Origin: Bacteroidales bacterium
GTDB lineage: Bacteria > Bacteroidota > Bacteroidia > Bacteroidales > UBA3824
Length of the DNA stretch: 64,000 nucleotides
Assembly (NCBI GenBank): GCA_017535325.1
Contig: JAFXUC010000058.1
Location: 1 to 64,000 of the forward strand
Direction: 5' to 3'
Under the pieces are notes generated by a model. That model was not told where the DNA came from, made no database searches, and was given only the letters and a program-made list of their open reading frames with translations. Shown here in pieces: positions 24,902-33,595 of the stretch; position 1 is the stretch's first letter, and each line of letters begins with the position of its first letter. Position numbers and translations under genes: made by a program.

Positions 24902-25875
24902 AAAAAATATTTTGTATATTTGCGGCATTGACAGTCTGTTACGGCGTTTACGCTCAAAAAGACTGTATCCGAGCCGATTATTCGCTTACCTTGAAAGACG
25001 GCAGAGCGGAGGTTGAGTTTTCGGGTTTTGTCTCTGACGGTCTTTGGTCTGGAATAAGTAAAGAGACTTCTGTCGGGGTTTTCCGTTTTGTGTTAACGGA
25101 CAAGAAGACCGGCAAAACGGTTTATTCTTACAGTTTCAATTCGCTTTTCGGCGAGTGGGTTGAGACAGATTTGTCAAAAAAGGAAGAAAAAGTGTTCTTG
25201 GAGGCGGTGAGGTTTCCCCGTCCGAAAAGAGTTTCTGTTGCGGAACTCTTTATGAAAAACTCCGGGGGAGAATACGAAAAAATTTTTCAAAAGGATGTTT
25301 TTCCCGACAGTCTGGAAGTAAAACTTGAACGCAGGACAAAAGGTTACAAAAACAAAATCAACATTGCCGTTGTTCCGGAGGGGTACGGTGAGGACGAAAT
25401 GGCGGATTTTCTCTCTGATGCCGGACGGCTGACAGACGCGGTTTTTGAATACGAGCCTTTTAAAACTTACAAAAAAAAGTTTTGCGTCCGCACGGTTTTA
25501 AAACCCTGTTCGAGCGGTTTTTCGTATTACACTTTCGGTGCTGAAAGGTATTTGATGACGGATAATTTTCAGGCGGTCTGCAAGGCGGCTTCGTGTGGAG
25601 GTTTTCCGTGGGATTTTGTTATCGTGCTTGTTAACTCTGAAAAATACGGCGGCGGCGGAATTTATAATTTTTACGCCTCTGTTGCGGCAAAAAATTCTGC
25701 GGCAAGAGAGGTTCTGGTTCATGAGTTCGGACATTCGTTTGCAAATCTTGACGACGAATACGATGAGGCTGACCAAAATAAAGTTACCGACTGCATTATG
25801 TGCCGTCTTGACAGAGATTTTTGCCCCGTATGTAAAGAAAATATTAAAAATGTTCTAAAAAAAATATTTAAATAA
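24898..25875 (+). CDS. M64 family metallopeptidase (IgA peptidase-like), secreted
   Basis: A 325-aa protein with signal peptide MKKIFCIFAALTVCYGVYAQ. The N-terminal domain (about 20-140) is beta-rich; the peptidase domain begins at NKINIAVVPEGYGEDEM and carries the zinc site VHEFGHSFANLDDEYDE (about residues 274-290; HExxH as HEFGH, with the downstream Asp-Asp-Glu-Tyr motif of M64). The end has CIMCRLDRDFCPVC, Cys pairs that may form disulphides. The founding member cleaves IgA, but most bacterial members are uncharacterised. Its ATG overlaps the ABC transporter stop, making it the last gene of the six-gene operon. Confidence 0.88.
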   Translation: MKKIFCIFAALTVCYGVYAQKDCIRADYSLTLKDGRAEVEFSGFVSDGLWSGISKETSVGVFRFVLTDKKTGKTVYSYSFNSLFGEWVETDLSKKEEKVFLEAVRFPRPKRVSVAELFMKNSGGEYEKIFQKDVFPDSLEVKLERRTKGYKNKINIAVVPEGYGEDEMADFLSDAGRLTDAVFEYEPFKTYKKKFCVRTVLKPCSSGFSYYTFGAERYLMTDNFQAVCKAASCGGFPWDFVIVLVNSEKYGGGGIYNFYASVAAKNSAAREVLVHEFGHSFANLDDEYDEADQNKVTDCIMCRLDRDFCPVCKENIKNVLKKIFK

Positions 25876-25938
25876 TTTTTTGAATATTAATGCGTTATTT
25901 ATAATATTGAAGTTTAACTTAAAAAAGTTTTTAATACT

Positions 25939-26739
25939 ATGAAAAGATTAACTCTTTTAGCAGCCGCTTTTGCATTTGCTTTTAATGCTTCGGCTCAGAC
26001 AGACCTCAGATGTGATTGGTCGAAACTTAATCTCAAAGGTAACGTAAAATCGTTAACTGAAACCTCTGACGGTGCAACTCCCGTGTCTTACACTTTCAAC
26101 GATATGGGTTATCTTACAAATTCAGGACAGCAGTATACTTTTGATTCGAGAGGCAGGCTTACGATGTCGCTTTCTCCCGACGGCAAAGGCATGTACGAGT
26201 ACAATTCAAAAGGCTTGCTGACCGAATACATTCTCAAAAACGGCGAGTCAATGTACAGAGAGACATACGTTTATGACGGCAGCGGCAAGATGACGGCATG
26301 CAACACGTCAAGTTCTACGATTAATTTCACTTACGACAACGCCGGCAATCTGATTCATTCAAACGACACTTTCGGCAATCTTTTGAGCGAATATGTTTAC
26401 AACGGCTCAAAAGTTTCGATGGAAAAAGTCGGCGGCGTTAAAAAGAACTACACTTACGACGCAAAAGACCGCATTTCGAGCGTTACGACCGAAAAAGACG
26501 GCAAAAAAACTGTTGAAACTTTCTCTTACAACGAAAGCGGCGCAGTTGTAAAATGCGTTGTAACTTCTACTGAAAACAATTCGCAAGTTACTGAAACTCA
26601 CAATTATACAGTTGACGCAGCAGGCAACTGGGTAAAAGACGAGTTTACAGTGGACAAAGGCGGCGTAAAAACAACCGGCAAAATTCTCCGCGAAATCGAA
26701 TATTTCGGTGCGGCAAGACAGTTGTTCCTCTTGAAATAA
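25939..26739 (+). CDS. Secreted YD/RHS-repeat protein
   Basis: A 266-aa protein with a signal peptide ending NASAQ and then WSKLNLKGNVKSLTET, a common opening of Bacteroidota RHS-repeat proteins. The rest consists of about eight YD-type repeats (YTFNDMGYL, YTFDSRGRL, YEYNSKGLL, YVYDGSGKM, FTYDNAGNL, YTYDAKDRI, FSYNESGAV). These repeats fold as beta-strand arrays, often as shells or wall-like domains on the surface. There is no toxin-like C-terminal core. Function unknown. Separated by 63 nt from the M64 gene and followed by a terminator. Confidence 0.85.
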   Translation: MKRLTLLAAAFAFAFNASAQTDLRCDWSKLNLKGNVKSLTETSDGATPVSYTFNDMGYLTNSGQQYTFDSRGRLTMSLSPDGKGMYEYNSKGLLTEYILKNGESMYRETYVYDGSGKMTACNTSSSTINFTYDNAGNLIHSNDTFGNLLSEYVYNGSKVSMEKVGGVKKNYTYDAKDRISSVTTEKDGKKTVETFSYNESGAVVKCVVTSTENNSQVTETHNYTVDAAGNWVKDEFTVDKGGVKTTGKILREIEYFGAARQLFLLK

Positions 26740-26745
26740 AAAATT

Positions 26746-26792
26746 TTTCCAAATGTTACGGGCACTGCCAGTACATTTGGAAATTTTTTTTT
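26746..26792 (+). terminator. Intrinsic terminator after the YD-repeat gene
   Basis: An 11-bp stem (26746-26756 with 26773-26783) with an inner GGC/GCC pair in the loop, followed by a T run. Confidence 0.75.
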
Positions 26793-26946
26793 CATTTTTT
26801 TTCTGTTTTTAAAATTCTGAAAATCATTTTTTTAAACTTAAACAAAATTCTACCCCCCTTAAAACCTCTTGGAAGATAAAAATTTTCTGTTTAAATTTGC
26901 AGCACTATCTTTTTTTATTATATAAACGTACTAAGTATTAACAAAT

Positions 26947-27387
26947 ATGGTTTTAACGATTGCGTCAAGTTTCGTAAGCGGACTTTTTGCAACATTCGGC
27001 GTGCTGCTCGCGATAGCGGTGATATGCGGCGTCGGATTTTTAATAAAATGGTTCATCGAAACTAAAAAAGGCATGGATAATCTGCCGCAAATTATGTTGG
27101 AATACCGCAAAACGCTTCTCGGCAACGATATGTTTGAGGAGTATGTGTTTATTTCCAAATTTGTCAAGCAACTGAAAAAGAACACGGTTCCCAAAGAACT
27201 TGCCGAGAAGTACATTTTGAAAGTGGACTCGGATTTCGGCTGGGTTTCTGGCGATGACGGTTTTGACAGACTTGGTTTTAAATACACTTACAGGCTTACT
27301 CCGAGAGTGCCGTTTATCAAGAAAAAAGAGGAGAAAGACAAGGAAAATCCTGAAAAAGACACTGAAAAAGGAAAGAAAACTGAATAA
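26947..27387 (+). CDS. Single-pass membrane protein, unknown function
   Basis: 146 aa with one N-terminal membrane segment (about residues 5-33, SSFVSGLFATFGVLLAIAVI) and a soluble part with a Lys/Glu-rich tail (EEKDKENPEKDTEKGKK). The stop and the mutS2 start share a base (TAATG), so the two are translated as a pair. No family recognised. A function beside MutS2 is suggested only by this coupling. Confidence 0.65.
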   Translation: MVLTIASSFVSGLFATFGVLLAIAVICGVGFLIKWFIETKKGMDNLPQIMLEYRKTLLGNDMFEEYVFISKFVKQLKKNTVPKELAEKYILKVDSDFGWVSGDDGFDRLGFKYTYRLTPRVPFIKKKEEKDKENPEKDTEKGKKTE

Positions 27388-29867
27388 TGATTTATCCCAA
27401 GGATTTTGAAACCAAGACGGGTTTTTATAAAATCAGAACTTTATTAAAAGAGAAATGTTCTTCTTCGTTAGGCGCGGACAAGGTTGAGAAAATGGCTTTT
27501 TCAACTGACTTTTCGTATATCGAAACTGAAATCAATTTGGCTTCGGAGTTTAAGGAAATTTGTATTACTAACACTGATTTTCCACAGGACGGATACTTTG
27601 ATTTGAGGCGGGCGTTGAAAAAGATTTCCATGGAGAACACTTTTCTTACTACGGAAGAATTGTTTGATTTGAAGCGTTCGTTAACTACGCTGAAAAATAT
27701 TACGAAGTTTTTTAAGAAAACTCCTGAGCCGAAGTTTCCTTTTTTAAGGCGGCTGTGTCAGGACGTATTTTTGGATTATCCTCTTATTCAGGCTGTTGAC
27801 CGCGTGATTGACGACAAAGGTGTTATCCGCGATTCTGCGAGTCCTGAATTAGGAAGAATCCGTGCGGAGATTTCTTCAAAACTTTCTACTGCATCTTCTG
27901 TTGTAAGCCGTCTTTTAAGGACAGCAAAATCCCAAGGGTGGTGCGAGGCGGATGCCGAGATTACAATCCGCGACGGCAAAATGCTGATTCCCGTATCTTC
28001 TGGCAACAAGCGCAAAATTCCGGGCATTATTTCCGACGAATCATCTTCGGGCAAGACGGCTTTTATTGAGCCTTTGGAAAGTATTGAACTAAACAATGCT
28101 GTCCGGGAGTTGGAGTTTAAAGAAAGGCGCGAAATCGTAAAAATCCTTACTGAAATTTCCGATAAGGTAAGACCGTTTTTGTTTGAGATTTCGCAATCAG
28201 AGGAGATACTTGCCGAGTTGGATTTCCTGCGTGCAAAAGCAAAACTGGCTGTTGACATGAACGCCGAAATGCCGCATTTTTCTAATGCCCCCGTCATTGA
28301 TTTGAGGGCGGCAAGGCATCCTGTTTTGTATTTTACGCTGAGGGACGAAGGCAAAAAAGTTGTTCCGCTTGATTTGGAAATCAATGAAAAACAGCGTATT
28401 ATAATGATTTCTGGTCCTAACGCTGGCGGAAAATCCGTGTGCCTGAAAACAACGGGATTAATTCAGTATATGCATCAGTGCGGCTTGCTTTCGCCGGTAA
28501 GTCCTCATTCTGTATTGGGTGTTTTCAACGATATTTTCATCGACATCGGCGATGAGCAGAGCATTGAAAACGACCTTAGTACATACAGTTCCCATCTTAA
28601 AAATATGAAACAGTTTTTGAGCAGTGCGGGCAGAAAATCCTTGATTTTAATCGACGAGTTCGGGTCGGGAACGGAACCTATTTTGGGCGGCGCAATTGCG
28701 GAGGCTGTTTTGGAAAGGCTCAATTCGAGACACGTAAAAGGCGTTATAACAACGCATTACACCAATTTGAAAAATTACGCCACTGTTACCGAAGGCATTA
28801 TTAATGGTGCTATGCTTTACGACAGCGAAAATATGAAGCCGCTTTTTGAACTTCAAACCGGCAAGACGGGTAATTCGTTTGCCTTTTTGCTTGCTAAAAA
28901 AATGGGGCTTGACGATGCTTTGCTTAAAAAAGCGGAAGAAATTGCAGGTCGTGAGCATATTGATTATGAAAGGCGTACTCAGGAGTTGGAAGACGACCGT
29001 CGGAAGTTGAAAATAAAACTTTCGGAATTGGAAAGCAAGGAGAAAAATCTCAGCCGCAAGGAAGAATTTTTTGATTCTGAAACCGAATACACACTTTCGG
29101 AGCGCAAAAATATTATCAAGGCTGCGAAACTCAAACTTGAAACTATTTTGAAAGATGTTAACCGCAAAATAGAAAATACGGTTTTGGAAATCAAAAACGC
29201 TCAGGCTGAAAAGGAAAAAACCAAAGAAATCCGTGCTGAATACAAAAAATTTGTGGACTCCAAACTTGAAGAAATAAGCCTTGAAGAGCAAAAAATAGAC
29301 GAAAAAATAGAAAAACTCCGCCGTAAACAACAGGAAAAAGCGCAGCGCAAAGCACAAAAACGTCTTGAAAAAGAGACTGAGGCGTTGAAAAAAATTCCGA
29401 TAGAGGAAAAGCCTTTGAAGGAAGGCGATATTGTTTTTTTGGATTCTTCCACTACGGAGTTGAAAATTCTGCAATTAAAAGACGGCAAGGCACTTTTGGA
29501 GTTAGGACACATGCAGACTTTTGTAGATGTTAAACGTTTAACGCGAGTAAAGAAACAGCAAACTGTTGAAAAACAAAAGGTTAACGTTAATATAGAGACT
29601 GCAACCAAGCGCGGAAGTTTTCTTTTTGGGCTTGATGTGCGTGGACTTCGCGGCGTAGAGGCTGTTGAAAAGGTCGCAAAATATTTGGACGAGGCTATTG
29701 CAAGCGGTCATAACGAGATAAAAATACTTCACGGCACGGGTACGGGTGCGCTCAAATCCATGATTAGGGATTATCTTAACTCGCAACTGATTGTCCGTAA
29801 ATGTTATGATGAAAAAATAGAACTCGGCGGAGCGGGAATTACCGTCGCCGAGTTGGACTTCGATTAG
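27387..29867 (+). CDS. mutS2: MutS2 ATPase/endonuclease
   Basis: An 826-aa protein of normal MutS2 length. It lacks the MutS mismatch-recognition domain. The ATPase has Walker A GPNAGGKSV (about residues 344-352), DEQSIENDLSTYSSHL and Walker B LIDEFGSGTEP. A long charged coiled coil follows (about 520-690), then a C-terminal Smr nuclease domain with LDVRGLRGVEA and HGTGTGALKSMIRDYL. Bacterial MutS2 suppresses recombination and, in Bacillus, splits collided ribosomes. Translationally coupled to the membrane protein before it. Confidence 0.95.
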   Translation: MIYPKDFETKTGFYKIRTLLKEKCSSSLGADKVEKMAFSTDFSYIETEINLASEFKEICITNTDFPQDGYFDLRRALKKISMENTFLTTEELFDLKRSLTTLKNITKFFKKTPEPKFPFLRRLCQDVFLDYPLIQAVDRVIDDKGVIRDSASPELGRIRAEISSKLSTASSVVSRLLRTAKSQGWCEADAEITIRDGKMLIPVSSGNKRKIPGIISDESSSGKTAFIEPLESIELNNAVRELEFKERREIVKILTEISDKVRPFLFEISQSEEILAELDFLRAKAKLAVDMNAEMPHFSNAPVIDLRAARHPVLYFTLRDEGKKVVPLDLEINEKQRIIMISGPNAGGKSVCLKTTGLIQYMHQCGLLSPVSPHSVLGVFNDIFIDIGDEQSIENDLSTYSSHLKNMKQFLSSAGRKSLILIDEFGSGTEPILGGAIAEAVLERLNSRHVKGVITTHYTNLKNYATVTEGIINGAMLYDSENMKPLFELQTGKTGNSFAFLLAKKMGLDDALLKKAEEIAGREHIDYERRTQELEDDRRKLKIKLSELESKEKNLSRKEEFFDSETEYTLSERKNIIKAAKLKLETILKDVNRKIENTVLEIKNAQAEKEKTKEIRAEYKKFVDSKLEEISLEEQKIDEKIEKLRRKQQEKAQRKAQKRLEKETEALKKIPIEEKPLKEGDIVFLDSSTTELKILQLKDGKALLELGHMQTFVDVKRLTRVKKQQTVEKQKVNVNIETATKRGSFLFGLDVRGLRGVEAVEKVAKYLDEAIASGHNEIKILHGTGTGALKSMIRDYLNSQLIVRKCYDEKIELGGAGITVAELDFD

Positions 29868-29869
29868 AG

Positions 29870-29956
29870 CGGAAAGAGAGGGATTCGAACCCCCGGTAGA
29901 GTTACCCCTACGCCGCATTTCGAGTGCGGTACATTCGACCACTCTGCCATCTTTCC
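29870..29956 (-). tRNA. tRNA-Ser(CGA)
   Basis: Acceptor arms GGAAAGA and TCTTTCC pair; the anticodon loop CTCGAAA gives CGA, and a long variable arm and GGTTCGAATCC T loop confirm the serine class. CCA is not encoded. Confidence 0.95.
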
Positions 29957-29975
29957 TTTTTGTAAATTGACGGTG

Positions 29976-30006
29976 CAAAGGTAAGTATTTTATATTTAAC
30001 TGCAAA
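29976..30006 (-). promoter_or_regulatory. Bacteroidota-type promoter for tRNA-Ser
   Basis: On the minus strand, TTTG (plus-strand CAAA at 30003-30006), 19 nt, TACCTTTG (plus-strand 29976-29983), 19 nt upstream of the tRNA. Confidence 0.75.
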
Positions 30007-30066
30007 ATTTTTTTTCAAAAAAAAAATTATTATTTTTGCAGCAAATTTTTTAAAAAGGAGGTAATT

Positions 30067-30984
30067 ATGCCGTTAAACATACCCGACAAACTTCCGGCAA
30101 TAGAACTGCTGAAAAAAGAAAATATTTTTGTTATTGACCATTCAAGGGCTAAAAGTCAGGATATTAGGCCGTTGAAAATAGCCATCTTGAACCTTATGCC
30201 GGTGAAGATAACTACCGAAACCGATTTGATAAGGCTGCTTTCAAACTCGCCGCTTCAAATCGAAATAGACTTCATCAAGACCAAAAGCCACACTTCAAAA
30301 AATACGCCGATAGAGCATCTTATGCAATTTTATATCGACTTTGATGATATTCAACACCATAAATACGACGGTCTGATAATCACCGGTGCACCTGTGGAAC
30401 AGATTGAATATGAAGATGTTAACTATTGGGACGAACTTTGCAAAATTTTTGATTGGGCAAAAGAAAACGTGACGGCGCGAATGTTTATCTGTTGGGGCGC
30501 ATGTGCTGCGCTTTATCACTATTATAAGGTACCGAAACATCCGACTCCGAAAAAAGTTTTCGGTGTTTTTGAGCACGAGGTTTTAGATCCATTGAATCCT
30601 ATTTTCAGAGGTTTTGACGATATTTTTTACGTTCCTCATTCGCGGCACACAGAGGTTTGGAAAGAGGAAATTGAAAAAGTTCAAGACCTGAAACTTCTTG
30701 CAGAGAGCAAAGAGGCGGGTGTTTATATGGTGATGTCAAAAGACGGCAGGGACTTGTTTTTGACTGGACACGCCGAATACAACCCCTTAACGCTTGACAA
30801 CGAGTATAAGCGCGACCTTTCAAAAGGCTTGAAAATAGATGTCCCGATAAATTATTATCCTTACGACGATGCGGATTTTAAGCCGATAGTCCGTTGGCGT
30901 AGTACGGCTAACTTAATGTTTAACAATTGGTTAAACTATTTCGTTTATCAGGCGACACCTTATAATATCAACGACATTAAATAG
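30067..30984 (+). CDS. metA: Homoserine O-acetyltransferase MetA (MetAA)
   Basis: A 305-aa enzyme of standard MetA length, first step of methionine synthesis from homoserine. Catalytic Cys142 lies in [10 protein letters not shown]; His235 and Glu237 lie in LTGHAEYNP. Position 111 is Glu ([17 protein letters not shown]), which in characterised enzymes selects acetyl-CoA over succinyl-CoA, so acetyl-homoserine is the expected product although databases often label the family succinyltransferase. A strong ribosome site AGGAGG (30057-30062) fixes the start; a TATTTTTG -7 element is at 30031-30038. The aroE-aroK gene follows 12 nt later. No SAM riboswitch was seen in the leader. Confidence 0.95.
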   Translation: MPLNIPDKLPAIELLKKENIFVIDHSRAKSQDIRPLKIAILNLMPVKITTETDLIRLLSNSPLQIEIDFIKTKSHTSKNTPIEHLMQFYIDFDDIQHHKYDGLIITGAPVEQIEYEDVNYWDELCKIFDWAKENVTARMFICWGACAALYHYYKVPKHPTPKKVFGVFEHEVLDPLNPIFRGFDDIFYVPHSRHTEVWKEEIEKVQDLKLLAESKEAGVYMVMSKDGRDLFLTGHAEYNPLTLDNEYKRDLSKGLKIDVPINYYPYDDADFKPIVRWRSTANLMFNNWLNYFVYQATPYNINDIK

Positions 30985-30996
30985 AGCAGCACTATA

Positions 30997-32289
30997 ATGA
31001 ATACAAAACTTTTTGCGGTAACGGGCAATCCTGTTTTACATTCGCTCAGCCCCGTTCTTATGAACTCTGCGGGCTGTGAAAACTATTTCAGGCTTTGCGC
31101 CGAAACTGCCGATGAGGCAATAAGAACGTTTAAACAACTTGGTTTGCAAGGACTTAATGTTACCGCACCTTTCAAAAAGGACGTTATAAAATACCTTGAC
31201 TGTTTAACTGACAACGCTAAAAAAGCCGAGGCGGTAAACTGCATTTTTTATTCTTCTGACAAAAAACTCTGTGGTGACAATACCGATATAAAAGGTGTTG
31301 AACTTTCGCTGAAACTCTATCCGCAGTTTTTACAGCAGAAAAAAATGCTTGTTATCGGCTCGGGCGGTGCAACTCCGGCTGTTATCATTGCAGGACAGAA
31401 TCTCGGCTTAAATGTTACCGTTACTGCACGGAATATCAATGCGTTAGAAAATTTAAAACAGCGTTTTGGTGTTTTGACGGCGGATATAAAGAATATCGAA
31501 ACCTTTGTCAATGATTTTCCTGTGATTGTTCAAGCGTTGCCTTCGGGCGTGAAGGTTTTTGAGCCGGAAATTTTAACCTCAGAACATTTGATTTTGGATG
31601 CCAATTACAAAAATTCGATTTTTGAAATTCCGGCTCAAAAAATCGGCTATAAATTTCTTAGCGGCAAAAATTGGCTTGTAAATCAGGCAGTTCCGGCGTT
31701 TGAAAATTTCACCGGCGAAAAAACTTCTCCCGAAATTATGTACGAGGCTTTGAAAAATTATCAGTTTGATTTTCAGGGCAGAATCGCTTTGACGGGTTTT
31801 ATGGGTGTCGGCAAGACAACTGCCGGCAAAAAGTTTGCAGAGTTAACAGGCTACCGTTTTATTGATTCCGATGACGAAATTGAAAAACAGGAGGGCATGA
31901 AAATTTCACAAATTTTTGCTGAAAAAGGCGAGGAATATTTTAGAAAAGTTGAGACGGAGTTTTTGAAATCGCTGTCAAAAGAAAAGAATATTCTTCTTTC
32001 TTGCGGCGGAGGTATGGTAAAAACTGCTGAAAACAGAAAACTTTTGAGAGAAAATTTCTTAAACCTTTGGCTTTACGCGCCAGTAGAGTATTGTTTGGAC
32101 GGTCTTGATATTTCTAACCGTCCGCTTTTGCAGTGCGAAAATCCTGTGGAGAAAGCCCGCGAAATGTTTCTTAGCCGCGTGCCTTTTTATGCCGGCGGCG
32201 CGTATGCTGTCATTAACGTTGAAAATCTTAACAGACAACAAATTGCAGAAAAAATCTATGAACAAGTTAGTAAAACCTTCAAAATATAA
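30997..32289 (+). CDS. Fused shikimate dehydrogenase-shikimate kinase (AroE-AroK)
   Basis: A 430-aa fusion. Residues 1-about 250 are AroE: NPVLHSLSP (shikimate binding), NVTAPFKKDV with the catalytic Lys, DNTDIKG with the Asp, and NADP-binding GSGGATPA. Residues about 258-430 are AroK: P-loop GFMGVGKTT, DSDDEIE, LSCGGGMV and SNRPLL. One chain therefore reduces 3-dehydroshikimate and phosphorylates the product, two consecutive chorismate-pathway steps. The linker is short (YQFDFQGR), so the fusion is clean and not a frameshift. Its 3' end overlaps aroA, the next enzyme, by 32 bases. Confidence 0.93.
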   Translation: MNTKLFAVTGNPVLHSLSPVLMNSAGCENYFRLCAETADEAIRTFKQLGLQGLNVTAPFKKDVIKYLDCLTDNAKKAEAVNCIFYSSDKKLCGDNTDIKGVELSLKLYPQFLQQKKMLVIGSGGATPAVIIAGQNLGLNVTVTARNINALENLKQRFGVLTADIKNIETFVNDFPVIVQALPSGVKVFEPEILTSEHLILDANYKNSIFEIPAQKIGYKFLSGKNWLVNQAVPAFENFTGEKTSPEIMYEALKNYQFDFQGRIALTGFMGVGKTTAGKKFAELTGYRFIDSDDEIEKQEGMKISQIFAEKGEEYFRKVETEFLKSLSKEKNILLSCGGGMVKTAENRKLLRENFLNLWLYAPVEYCLDGLDISNRPLLQCENPVEKAREMFLSRVPFYAGGAYAVINVENLNRQQIAEKIYEQVSKTFKI

Positions 32290-33496
32290 TGCGGTTTTAA
32301 CGATTCCGTCGTCAAAAAGTTATATGCAAAGGGCGGTGGCTTTGGCTATTTTGGCTGACGGCGAGACCGTTTTGAAAAATCCCGATTTCAGCAACGATTC
32401 TTCGGCTGCATTGCAGATTGCCGAAGATTTGGGCTGTGAAGTAAAACGCTCAGAAAGTGAAGTCCGTATTACACCGACCGGCGAAATCAAAACACTGAAT
32501 GTCAGCGTCGGCGAGGCGGGTTTGGGATTAAGACTCTTTACGCCGGTTTGCGCTCTTTTTGGCCGGGACATCACTATTTCGGGCAGAGGCTCGCTCCTGA
32601 AACGTCCGATGACAATGATGGAAAAACCGATGGAAGAACTCGGCGTAACGATTTCGCTTTCAAGTGGTTATGTGCCGTTAACGCTTCACGGCAAACTTCG
32701 CGGCGGACATTCTGAAATTGACGGCAGCGAGTCGTCGCAGTTTTTGACAGGGCTTTTGACCGCCTTGCCGAAAGCCGAAAACGATTCGGTTTTGACGGTT
32801 CAGAATTTGAAAAGCGTGCCGTACGTTCAAATGACCTTGGACATAATCGAAAAGTTCGGCGGCAAGATTGAAAACCTTGATTTTAAGGTGTTTAGAATCA
32901 GGGGTTCTCAGCATTTCACGTCAACGGAGTATCAGGTTGAAGGCGACTGGTCGAGTGCGGCGGCGCATTTGGTTGCTGGTGCGGTTTCTGGCAAAGCGGT
33001 TATAAGGGGCTTAAATCCCGAATCTTTGCAGGCCGACAGAGCCGTTTTGGATGTTTTGACGCAGGTCGGTGCGGATATGAAAATCACTGACAAAGAGATA
33101 ATTGTAGAGAAAAAGTTGTTGCGTCCTTTTGTTTTTGATGCGACGGACTCTCCTGATTTGTTTCCCGTTTTGGCGGCTTTGGCTGCTAACTGCGGCGGTG
33201 AAAGCGTTATCCGCGGCGTTAACCGTCTGGCTCACAAGGAGTCTGACCGTGCAACGGCAATCAAGGAAGAATTTTCAAAACTCGGCATAAAAATAGTTTT
33301 GGACGGTGATTTTATGCGGATTCAGGGCGGAAAGATTTCCGGCGGCGTTACGGTTTCGTCAAGAAACGACCACCGTATGGCGTTTTCTTTGGCTGTTGCC
33401 GCGCTAAATGCCGACAGTGAGATAGAAATCTCTGAGGCTCAGTCCGTTGCAAAATCTTATCCGAGGTTTTGGGAAGATTTTGAAGGCGCGGTATAA
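32258..33496 (+). CDS. aroA: 3-phosphoshikimate 1-carboxyvinyltransferase (EPSP synthase)
   Basis: A 412-aa enzyme starting at ATG 32258 (MNKLVKPSKYNAV), inside the end of the aroE-aroK gene. Motifs in order: PSSKSYMQRA (PEP/shikimate-phosphate Lys), GEAGLGLRLF, RGSLLKRPM, GSESSQFLTGLL, EGDWSSAAAHL, ESDRATAIKEEF and RNDHRMAFSLAV. It joins phosphoenolpyruvate to shikimate-3-phosphate, directly after the two steps of the preceding fusion. The frame upstream of 32258 is an antisense-like run over aroK and not part of this protein. Slightly shorter than the usual 430 residues, as in other Bacteroidota. Confidence 0.94.
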   Translation: MNKLVKPSKYNAVLTIPSSKSYMQRAVALAILADGETVLKNPDFSNDSSAALQIAEDLGCEVKRSESEVRITPTGEIKTLNVSVGEAGLGLRLFTPVCALFGRDITISGRGSLLKRPMTMMEKPMEELGVTISLSSGYVPLTLHGKLRGGHSEIDGSESSQFLTGLLTALPKAENDSVLTVQNLKSVPYVQMTLDIIEKFGGKIENLDFKVFRIRGSQHFTSTEYQVEGDWSSAAAHLVAGAVSGKAVIRGLNPESLQADRAVLDVLTQVGADMKITDKEIIVEKKLLRPFVFDATDSPDLFPVLAALAANCGGESVIRGVNRLAHKESDRATAIKEEFSKLGIKIVLDGDFMRIQGGKISGGVTVSSRNDHRMAFSLAVAALNADSEIEISEAQSVAKSYPRFWEDFEGAV

Positions 33497-33595
33497 TATG
33501 AAAATTCCGTATTAAATTTTTTTTCCTGAAAAATTCTGATTTTAGAAAAAAAAATGTAATTTTGTCTGCTACTTTTTTTTACGTCAGGAAACAAA

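Noticed and set aside
23753-24928. 391-codon minus-strand frame opposite the ABC transporter
   Set aside because: It is a shadow of the real gene, with Arg/His/Asn-rich composition and no domain.
29957-30066. SAM riboswitch ahead of metA
   Set aside because: The leader is short and AT-rich with only a weak TGCAAAA/TTTTTGCA stem; no SAM-I or SAM-II core could be matched.
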